This document shows, one piece after another, positions 47,523 to 55,049 of a stretch of DNA of 64,000 nucleotides (its first letter is position 1; every line of letters starts with the position of its first letter). A program made the position numbers and the translations under genes. Origin of the DNA: Pyrenophora tritici-repentis (Eukaryota; Ascomycota; Dothideomycetes; Pleosporales; Pleosporaceae); assembly GCF_003171515.1 (NCBI RefSeq), contig NC_089390.1, forward strand, positions 2,356,001 through 2,420,000. The letters are read 5' to 3'. The notes beneath the pieces were generated by a model, which saw nothing but the letters and a program-made list of their open reading frames with translations, was not told the DNA's origin and made no database searches.

Positions 47523-47713
47523 TGTCGGATCGTGAGTATCGGTAGGGACGTCGGCTGCTCAACACTTCGGCCCAACTTCGGCCCAACTTGCGCTGAGCTT
47601 AGGTATACCTTCGTAGCACCTATGTTCGTAGAATAAAAGAACCATCACCGAACAGAATGCAATCCTAGTTATCGTTATTTCCCTTTACGCACTTAGTGCA
47701 AAGCCAACCAACA
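47523..47713 (-). repeat. Right arm of the inverted repeat
   Basis: Reverse complement of the left arm, with a few differences such as a GTTC/GCTC change and a small indel near the outer end. Confidence 0.85.
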
Positions 47714-47896
47714 GATATTGTCTTCAACAGAAACTTTTTCCAGAAAGCAAAGCGAGAAGATATGCTGTCTGCCTGTTGACACGGCAAAGGTGTCGAATAT
47801 CACTGTCGTTGCAACGAACAAAGTATATGATATTTGATTAGTAGTGAGCAAGAGCTGGGTGGAGAGATCTCCCTATGTACGGGTGCGAGCTGAGCG

Positions 47897-47929
47897 GGAA
47901 GCTTGGTCCAACTAGTGGTCCAAGCTTCC
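47897..47929. repeat. Hairpin-forming palindrome
   Basis: Arms GGAAGCTTGG and CCAAGCTTCC pair perfectly. One T-T mismatch follows, then three more pairs (CCA/TGG), closing a five-base ACTAG loop. It sits downstream of unit U5, in the direction of its presumed transcription. It could be a terminator-like or processing stem, or a protein-binding palindrome. Confidence 0.6.
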
Positions 47930-48072
47930 AACCCGAAAAAGCTCGCTATCTAAAATACATCCACGCCGGGCTGGCTGTACGCGCATGTCCCAATACTGCC
48001 TTTTTCCATTTTAGTAAAGGATAGCGACGGGAGTATGGTAATAGGGAAAAGGAAGAGGAAGAGAAAGAAGAG

Positions 48073-48080
48073 ATTTTATA
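48073..48080 (-). promoter_or_regulatory. Core-promoter-like unit U5
   Basis: Minus strand AGCTCCTGGGGTATAAAATC followed by CTTCTTTCTCTTCCTCTTCC. A 19-codon frame lies at 48009-47950 (MEKGSIGTCAYSQPGVDVF) with a CTAAAATGG start context. Confidence 0.45.
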
Positions 48081-48099
48081 CCCCAGGAGCTAAGGAATG

Positions 48100-48370
48100 T
48101 GTCACGGTAATCACCCTGATTCCCTGACACCTGAACGGCCATAGACACTAGGTGCTCCTGTAAGCACCCGGCATCTGTTGATTAGCTAAGAGCAGCTGAG
48201 ACCCCGCGCTAAGCGCACAGGCCCCGCTTATATCTGCTCACCGCAACTTGAACCTGTTCTGTTTCCTTACGCAACGTCTTGTATCTACACTAGATAGTAA
48301 CTACGATCAATAAAGAACTGTAAAGACTATCTTCTGTCTGTGTTCGACTGCGACGTAGTCTCTCGTGACA
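48100..48370. mobile_element. Solo LTR, 271 bp, with 5-bp target duplication
   Basis: Begins TGTCACGG and ends TCTCGTGACA, giving the expected TG...CA ends with an inverted TGTCACG/CGTGACA. GAATG flanks it directly on both sides (48095-48099 and 48371-48375). Contains a polyadenylation-like AATAAAG near 48309. It is the remains of an LTR retrotransposon after LTR-LTR recombination. The perfect target duplication suggests it is recent compared with the surrounding debris. Confidence 0.9.
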
Positions 48371-48609
48371 GAATGCAACCGCATGGACTGTCGGTCAACG
48401 GTGATTCTTTAACCACCAGTTCTTTCAGACACATAGGCAGTTTGGAGGAGTTTCCAGACTTGAACGCAGACACGCTACGTCGGACATGTTGGTAACAAGA
48501 CATACTTTTAGGAAAGCTCGCGGAAGAACATGAATCTGGGACTGAGTCTATTTAGTAGACAAAGAACGAGGAGGTAAGATAATAAAGAAAAAAACACAGG
48601 AGAGGAGAG

Positions 48610-48616
48610 TTTTATA
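48610..48616 (-). promoter_or_regulatory. Core-promoter-like unit U6
   Basis: Minus strand GGGGGGTATAAAACTCTCC followed by T/C-rich sequence. Upstream AGCTCTAGGG resembles the AGCTCCTGGG upstream of U5. A frame from 48503 (MSCYQHVRRSVSAFKSG...) runs into the solo LTR. At the site before insertion it would stop just after the GAATG target. Confidence 0.5.
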
Positions 48617-48925
48617 CCCCCCGTCCCTAGAGCTCCCACCGTTTCATCTACTCTCGATTTTTTGATCTAGTTCCTCGACTACCATCTCACACATTCAAGT
48701 CTTTCAAGATACTTTAGAACCAAGCACACGAACAAAAGCCCAAACATATCCCGTAGTCGTGGAATTCTCAGAAATGCCGACAGGAAGAATATAGAATTTC
48801 ACTTTATAGATTTTAGATAGGCAAGCTCAGAACACAAGGTATTTTAGAAACCCCGTTGCTTTTCTAGAGGGAAGCATACAGAAAAGCCGTAGCTCTCCCT
48901 CGCGCTCTTTTCCAGAAGAGTTACG

Positions 48926-49039
48926 CTAGAGCACACCAACTTCTTGGTAATATATTTTGCCAAAACAAGAATAAAAACAAAAGAACATTTGTCCCAACGT
49001 GTTCTTATTTCGAAAACAACAAGGCCTGCGGAAACTCAT
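48926..49039 (-). CDS. Possible 37-residue cysteine-containing peptide downstream of unit U7
   Basis: This frame opens about 40-50 bp after a TATA-like motif and a pyrimidine tract (CTCCCTTCCGCCCCCTCC) on the minus strand. It reads MSFRRPCCFRNKNTLGQM and continues with two more cysteines. No homologue is recognised and the length is within chance expectation. It is listed only because its position after a promoter-like unit matches other members of the array. Confidence 0.2.
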   Translation of the reverse strand: MSFRRPCCFRNKNTLGQMFFCFYSCFGKIYYQEVGVL

Positions 49040-49081
49040 CTTGGCCAGTAGCAAAAAAGGAAAGGAGGGGGCGGAAGGGAG

Positions 49082-49091
49082 TTTTATGTAT
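49082..49091 (-). promoter_or_regulatory. Core-promoter-like unit U7
   Basis: Minus strand CTATACATAAAACTCCC followed by a pyrimidine tract ending TTTCCTTTTTTGC. The reading frame at 48926-49039 follows. Confidence 0.4.
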
Positions 49092-49202
49092 AGGTGACTT
49101 GTAGATTTGTAAAGGAAGCGTAGAACTTCTCATAGATCCTCTAGAAAAGTGTTAGTAAAAAAAAGGAGATGAGAAAATGTAGCAGCTACTAGACCCTAGA
49201 AT

Positions 49203-49322
49203 TTATAAGGTGTACCATGTTGCAATTTTCATATTGGTGCATATGTGGGAATTTCGATGTTGGCAACAGGTCACGTAGAGCTGGAATAGTGTTTTTGAGA
49301 CTAGAAAGAGGAAGAAGCACAT
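49203..49322 (-). CDS. Possible 39-residue peptide downstream of unit U8
   Basis: Starts MCFFLFLVSKTLFQLYV, a hydrophobic leader-like stretch, and then has three more cysteines. It lies about 90 bp after the U8 TATA-like motif on the minus strand. An upstream 10-codon frame (MYSSCASSSF) precedes it. No homologue is recognised; treat it as a hypothesis. Confidence 0.2.
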   Translation of the reverse strand: MCFFLFLVSKTLFQLYVTCCQHRNSHICTNMKIATWYTL

Positions 49323-49407
49323 GAGGAATACATCCAGATGTTTGAATTACATGACAGAGATTTTTATATGTGAGGGAAAGAGAGACAGAGATAGCGAGGA
49401 GGAGGGG

Positions 49408-49416
49408 TTTTTACAT
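49408..49416 (-). promoter_or_regulatory. Core-promoter-like unit U8
   Basis: Minus strand GGGGGTATGTAAAAACCCC followed by CTCCTCCTCGC and CTCTGTCTCTCTTTCCC. A second TATA-like ATATAAAAA sits at 49361-49369. Confidence 0.4.
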
Positions 49417-49535
49417 ACCCCCAGACTACAAATTCAGATGTTGATAAATCAAGTGTCATGTGATGCTTATGCTCGATCCAAATCATACATTCCAAAAGTC
49501 CCCCTCTGAGAGGTCATGTCATGCTAGTACCCACC

Positions 49536-51438
49536 CTATGCCGCTATTTCCGTCGTCTCAACCTTCCTCTTCTTCTTGCCATGATGTCCCCTAGCTTCTA
49601 CTCGGCCCTCAATCGGCAGCACCCTCGTAGCTGTGAAGATATACCCCTCGGCCCCACCTTTACTCGTCATCATCGGATGCGTCCGTCCGGGAAGCACCTG
49701 CCACTGTCTCGCCCTCGCCGTTTGAAGCGACGGCGCAAGCAGCAACGTCGGATTTAGTGGGAAGTCCTCTTCATCGTTATCACCTTCGCTAGCGCTATCG
49801 CCGTCATCGTCTTGGTCATGCTTCTTTCCATTCGCCTGCTGCTGCTTTTGTGATGGACCGAACTCGCGGGCTATATACGCAGCGCGACGTTCTTTGGAGT
49901 AATAGTCGCAGAGTTCGACCAATGGCTCGACGTTGTGGTTATAGACGACTACCCTCCCTCCACCCCGTACAAGGGGCACTAGTTCTCGTAAGACAGTCTT
50001 TGCGTCCATGGCGGTTGCGACAATTAGGCCGTCGAACCCTCCTCTACGCGTCTCGTCTACCACGTTCTTGACGCGCTCCCAACGTCGTCGCTTCTTGTAG
50101 TATGTACCGCGCTTTGTGGATTTAAGCGTCATTAGGACGTCTTCTGGGATGGTTTCGGGTTCGTCGTACGTGGGGTCGTCTTCGGGGTGGAGGAGTGACA
50201 ACCAGGATAGCGACTTGAGGTGCTTGTAAAGAGGGTGTGAGACGGTGGGCGCGCCATAATCGTAGCCAAAGTATTTGAGATAGGAGAGATTGGGTTGGTT
50301 ATTCGGATGTAGGACGGTGAGAGTGTTGGTTTTGGCTGACATCTGGGGAATGTGCGGCCGCGGTGGCTTTCGTGGTCTTGGAGGAGGATCTGAGGGGGCG
50401 CCATTCGTTGATGAGGGGTCGGTTGCGTTTGGCGCTTCGGAAGTCATGGTAGTGTCTGCGTCTGCGTCTACCATGGTGGTATCGGTATCTCTTGTCTCTG
50501 GCGTTATGGACGTGCCGTTTGTTTTTGTAGCTTCTGCAGCGTCTGGTTCTTCGTCCGATTCGTCCTCCTCATCTTCAGGGTACAATATACCCATTTTCTC
50601 TGCAAGCGCTGCCGTGACAAGACCTCCAGTATCATCCACCACAAGCCATCGCCCTCCACCTATCTGACTGACTCCATCTTCTCCTAAAAGTACCCGGTTT
50701 GTCTCTCCAGAGTGTACGTTGGCCCAGGCGTTGATTAAACCCAATAAGTCTTCTCTCAGTTCCATAATCTTGTACGCCTCTTTCTCCAAGACATATTCTG
50801 TGAGCAGGCCAACATCCATGGGCAGCGCCGTGAAGCGCTTCAGGTACTTTTTCGACTTGCGTAGAGTATATTTGGCTAACGAGAAACTCGTCTTCTCGTC
50901 AATGGCGTTATGTGAAGCCATAATCTTGGCGATAATCTCCTTGCCCGACCCGGCGCCAGCCTTCTTCAGCTCCTCGATCTCGGCCATGGACAGCGCCTGT
51001 CGCGATGCATCATCAATTGTCAGGCGGTTGTTGCGCATTATGACCTGCCCATCTTCGCCTACGATATCGAAGCCCGCATTTCCCTCGGCATTTTCGTCGC
51101 TCGCGTCAGCAACCGGCACTTGTTCGCTTCCCAAAGTTTCGGCATGTAGTTCAGAGGCAGGTACGACGCGCAGCTCCGTCTTGGACTTGCCGTCGTCTTT
51201 GTCGAGAAGCTCGTACGTCAGATAGTAGGGGCGGCCAATGAGAAGGTTCGAATTGAAGGTGCCAAACTTCCCAAGATAGATATTACTGGATAAATTAGTA
51301 AGGACTTCACATATCATCTACTCTGAGGGCTCACTCCAGCTATGCGACGTACGTATTTGGTGTGATCTCAATTATCTTGTAGAGACCAGAGGGCAGCCGC
51401 AGCGCCACGTGGGTATTAGGGCGAATGTAGGAATGCAT
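49536..51438 (-). CDS. TRM6: TRM6/GCD10, tRNA m1A58 methyltransferase non-catalytic subunit
   Basis: Exons 51438-51353 and 51285-49536 (minus strand) give 611 residues. The first exon (MHSYIRPNTHVALRLPSG) joins in frame to NIYLGKFGTFNSNLLIGRPY, the conserved Gcd10 N-terminal barrel. Later conserved parts are the helix FSLAKYTLRKSKKYLKRF and the Rossmann-like C-terminal half, from KYFGYDYGAP onward, which lacks the SAM-binding glycine loop. Trm6 binds tRNA and pairs with the catalytic Trm61 to make 1-methyladenosine 58 in tRNA, including initiator tRNA. An acidic insert (LYPEDEEDESDEE) and a PPRPRKPPRP stretch lie in the middle. The C-terminal end is basic (GHHGKKKRKVETT), possibly nuclear targeting. 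It diverges from the MINDY gene. Confidence 0.94.
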
Positions 51439-51850
51439 GTCGGAATCTGGGCCTTCCGATGCTTCACGTCACTATCCCATGTGCAAGACTATAGTTTTTG
51501 AGACGGGCGCATGGGAAGAGCGAAAGTTGCCGGCCCAGTGAATTTGTTGCAGGGATTCCAAGCTTCCCCACGCTCAAGCCACACGCACAGCCACATGGTC
51601 GCCACAACTTGCTCCGCCACACTTCACGTCATCGCCTTCGCGAAGTCCGCGACACCCATCATTCAGGCCGCGTGTGCAACTCGGGGCCGATACACCGCTG
51701 CCTAGATTGACGCTTACTCTGCGCGTCTCATTCACAAACTTTATCATTGTTCTCCTTCGACACCTCGACAACAACTGCCAAGGCCGCTTGCGCAACACCG
51801 AGAACTTGACCGTGTCTCACCACCAAGCTCTGCCCTTTACATCGCCCAGC
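51439..51850. promoter_or_regulatory. Divergent promoter region of TRM6 and the MINDY gene
   Basis: 412 bp between start codons; no TATA box seen. The MINDY frame is open without ATG from 51674, so the leader is unusually stop-free. Confidence 0.45.
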
Positions 51851-54490
51851 ATGGTACTTCGGAAACCTGACGACCATGATCCTCTTGTACCCGCGCCGCT
51901 GTCTAAAGCAAACCCCCCATATCCCACCTCGCCTACCGAAGAGCATCCGCCCGTGCTTCCCTTGACACCAGGCAACGTAGGAAACGCGCCCAGCCCGAAC
52001 AAGTCGCCAGCTTTCAATATCAAGACACCAGAAACTACACCGCTTCCCAATGACAACAATGATATCGACTCTGACTTGAGCGACGACGAGTGGAATCAGA
52101 TCGACGACGATTTCGAAGAGGTCGACCCTCACGATGTACCTGCTGCGCTGAAACCTGCTGGAGGGAAGATGCCACCGGTGCCCAAGAATGGTGGTCTCCC
52201 CGACGCCCTGAGAGCAGGCCCCGCCAACGGAGTGCCCATAAAGAAGCCAACTGGCCACATATCGCCCATGCCCACTGGAGCCAGTTCCGCATCTTACGGC
52301 GCTGCGAGCACCGTGTCTGAGCAGTCGAATGGTTCCATTCCACTCCAGACGAACAATCCATACCTAAAGATGCAAACAACTGGCCAGAATAGCTGGGACG
52401 GGGAGAGCAGTCAGGCCATCTGGGGCGATGCGCCAGGCCAAGCCCACAAGTACGAGTCCAGGTACGAAGCGCCCGTGGAGCTGCCGGCATACCAGACGCC
52501 AAGCACACCTTCCCATGAAATGCGGAATCTGGGATTGGGCGACCATTCACACGAGCAAACCCCCGCACCACCATATGAACCGCCTCTTATCGAGGTAAAC
52601 TCACCCACTCCACGGTCTGAAAACGCAAATGTCTCTCTGGACGCAAATCCGTGGGAGCCTGCAGAACGACGCCCCAACAATGCATGGCAACCAGCGTATA
52701 CAAATACCCCCAGCCCAGTAGCGGATCAGCCTGTTCCATACAATACCCATGCTCTAGAGACGGCCCCTGTGGTTCCTCAGACGCAAACACAGCAGACTTC
52801 AGCGTCTCTCGAGGAACAACCGCCTGCGCTGCCTCCAAGAAGATCGACTGAGGACATGGCATCTAGTATGTCTCCAAGGCCTATTGATACTGGAGCGGGC
52901 TCTGCGGTTGCACCTGGTCTAGAGTCTCCCAACACTAGGATGAACAGACAGAGGAAAGAACACTATCAAATCAAGCACATCCGATGGTTGGATCACAATA
53001 TTGAGGACATGCGCGTCTCACCAATCTTGACGCAAAACCTAAACGGACCATGCCCTTTGCTTGCTCTAGTCAATGCCCTCGTACTCTCAACCCCTGCAAG
53101 GCTTGAGACTGCATTGGTTGAGACGCTTCGCACGCGCGAGACTGTTAGCTTAGGCTTGCTACTAGATGCTGTCTTTGAAGAGCTAATGTCTGGTCGACGA
53201 GGCGATGCTGCGCAAGAACTACCTGATGTCAGCGAACTCTACAAATTTCTCCTTGCTCTGCACACTGGCCTAAATGTCAACCCAATGTTTGTTCCGGATA
53301 CCAATCCGGGAAGTGGTCATGCTGCGCTTACGAATCGCGCAGGCGCTTTCGAAAACACACAGGACATGAAGCTGTACCGAACTTTCAACATTCCGTTAAT
53401 GCACGGATGGCTTCCAGAGGCCGGAACTCCTGCGTTTGCCGCCTTCAACCGCATAGCGCCTTCTTATGAAACATCACAATTCGTTCAATTTCAGGAAGAG
53501 GAGCTCAACACAAAGTTGGCTTCGGGCGATTCTCTGAACGAAGAAGAGCAGCAGATGTTCACAGACATTCATGCCATCAAGGAGTTTTTGTTGACCTGGC
53601 CAACACAGTTGAGTGACTATGGTTTGAAGGTGATTCGAGATAATCTCCAGCTCGGCCAGGTTGCCATCTTGTTCAGGAACGACCACTTTTCCACATTGTG
53701 CAAGAATCCTCGCAATGGACAGCTCGTCACTCTCGTCACCGATCAAGGCTACTCAAGCCACGACGAGATTGTTTGGGAGTCTCTCACAGATGTCAATGGT
53801 CAAGGCAGTCAACTCTTCTCGGGAGATTTCCGCTCAGTTGATAACAGCGACATGTCTGCGGTACCACAAGGGCAACCACAGTCCCAACCTGAAATCGATA
53901 ACGGCCAAGGCTGGACTACTGTGCAAGGCCGTCGTGGACAACAGCAGTCAGATGCTGCACAAGCTGTAGAAATTACCTCTCCCAGCGAACTCAGTAGAGC
54001 CGAGCAAGAGGACCATGACCTGGCACTAGCACTACAACTCCAGGAGGAAGAAGAAGACCGCCAAAGACGCGAAACTGAGCAACGAGAACGAGACAATCGA
54101 CTCACTGCGAACCCAGCATCGCAAAACCCTCCACCCCCAACATCGCCCAACCGCCGCCCTGAGCAGACCCCGGCTATCCCACCTCGTCGCAACAACATCA
54201 CAACCCACCGCCCAAACAACGAGCCCGCGCCCCCGCCACTCTACGAAGAAGCAATCACAACACCCCAATACAACCCTCCCGCCGGCCACCCCGCAAACCC
54301 CCAAGCGCCAATGTCCCATGGAGGCGCATACCAAGCTACTAGTGGTGGCTTGCCTCCACCCCCTGGTTCTGGAGGTCGCCGTCCAAACATGATGCCCGGT
54401 CGACCTGGTAGACGGCAGAGTGGTGCTGGACCGGATGGTGCGGTACCGCCGAACGGCAGCGAGGAAAGGGATAAGTGCGTTGTCATGTAG
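51851..54490 (+). CDS. MINDY-family (DUF544) K48-specific deubiquitinase with CaaX box
   Basis: A single exon of 879 residues. The start at 51851 is the first ATG; the frame continues upstream only from a GTG. The N-terminal 360 residues are disordered and acidic/proline-rich. The MINDY catalytic domain runs from about 366 to 640: IKHIRWLDHNIEDMRVSP, then ILTQNLNGPCPLLALVNAL with the catalytic Cys401, and FRNDHFSTL with the catalytic His612. Near 717 an acidic helix with the ALALQLQ core resembles a ubiquitin-interacting motif. MINDY enzymes cleave long K48-linked chains. The last four residues are CVVM, a CaaX box with Met at the end, predicting farnesylation and membrane attachment. The C-terminal 160 residues are proline-rich. 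Confidence 0.92.
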   Translation: MVLRKPDDHDPLVPAPLSKANPPYPTSPTEEHPPVLPLTPGNVGNAPSPNKSPAFNIKTPETTPLPNDNNDIDSDLSDDEWNQIDDDFEEVDPHDVPAALKPAGGKMPPVPKNGGLPDALRAGPANGVPIKKPTGHISPMPTGASSASYGAASTVSEQSNGSIPLQTNNPYLKMQTTGQNSWDGESSQAIWGDAPGQAHKYESRYEAPVELPAYQTPSTPSHEMRNLGLGDHSHEQTPAPPYEPPLIEVNSPTPRSENANVSLDANPWEPAERRPNNAWQPAYTNTPSPVADQPVPYNTHALETAPVVPQTQTQQTSASLEEQPPALPPRRSTEDMASSMSPRPIDTGAGSAVAPGLESPNTRMNRQRKEHYQIKHIRWLDHNIEDMRVSPILTQNLNGPCPLLALVNALVLSTPARLETALVETLRTRETVSLGLLLDAVFEELMSGRRGDAAQELPDVSELYKFLLALHTGLNVNPMFVPDTNPGSGHAALTNRAGAFENTQDMKLYRTFNIPLMHGWLPEAGTPAFAAFNRIAPSYETSQFVQFQEEELNTKLASGDSLNEEEQQMFTDIHAIKEFLLTWPTQLSDYGLKVIRDNLQLGQVAILFRNDHFSTLCKNPRNGQLVTLVTDQGYSSHDEIVWESLTDVNGQGSQLFSGDFRSVDNSDMSAVPQGQPQSQPEIDNGQGWTTVQGRRGQQQSDAAQAVEITSPSELSRAEQEDHDLALALQLQEEEEDRQRRETEQRERDNRLTANPASQNPPPPTSPNRRPEQTPAIPPRRNNITTHRPNNEPAPPPLYEEAITTPQYNPPAGHPANPQAPMSHGGAYQATSGGLPPPPGSGGRRPNMMPGRPGRRQSGAGPDGAVPPNGSEERDKCVVM

Positions 54491-55049
54491 ACACGCAATT
54501 TATTCGTTTCCGATGGTTCAACAATATGCTAATTTCGATGCTTTGGTGTTAGGGATACCGTTGCGTTGGGCTGCGATTGTTGTTGTATCGTCGCTTAGGC
54601 ATTTGTTTGAGTTTGGGCGTTTAGGGAGAGTATGTATACCCGGATCTTATCTTTAGTCTACAGTCTGAAAGTTGGGGTTGTAGTGCGAGGTAAGGTGGAC
54701 ATTATATGGAGATTATAAGGGTCAGAGAGAAGAGGACATGGTGCTTATTCATTTGCTTTATATGATGTAGAGTAGGTAGATGTGCAGTTGTCTCATGATT
54801 GAACGAACTATTATTTACTAAGAAACAGCAACGTAATGCATATTCCTTGCTTTCGAGAAAAAAATCATTTCGTACATACATTGACCGGAATGTGAATCTT
54901 CTGTCAAGATAATCGTGGTCTCCGAGGAAGAAGGACACAAAAGGCTTTCCCGATACATTCATGTTCGTAATCATCACATCCCATCGCAATACCACCCTTT
55001 TCCCTCGCAATCCCATTCACCCTCGCAGTCCTACAAACTCCCCTTCCGT
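54491..55049. other. Intergenic, convergent 3' regions
   Basis: No gene recognised. Confidence 0.4.

Larger units (their letters stand above)
46789..47713. mobile_element. Foldback-type element with ~190-bp terminal inverted repeats
   Basis: The left arm (46789-46980) and right arm (47523-47713) are near-identical inverted copies with only a few mismatches and small indels. Each begins TGTTGGTTGGCTTTGCA at its outer end and finishes CGATCCGACA at its inner end. Each arm contains the short tandem AGTTGGGCCGA twice. The 542-bp centre has no transposase frame and contains a run of 16 C. Flanks GATGT and GATAT could be a degraded 5-bp target duplication. This fits a non-autonomous foldback or MITE-like DNA transposon, or a hairpin-forming repeat. 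A transcript across it would fold into a long double-stranded RNA. Confidence 0.75.

Noticed and set aside
47897..47929. CRISPR-like or restriction-site array
   Set aside because: There is a single palindrome with no repeated spacer structure, in a eukaryotic genome.
45226..49416. snoRNA or tRNA genes as the explanation for the repeated units
   Set aside because: I found no paired C/D boxes at suitable spacing, no H/ACA arrangement and no tRNA A/B box pair near the TATA-like motifs.
51674..51850. N-terminal extension of the MINDY protein
   Set aside because: The open frame begins with GTG; no ATG precedes 51851, so the extra residues are leader sequence.
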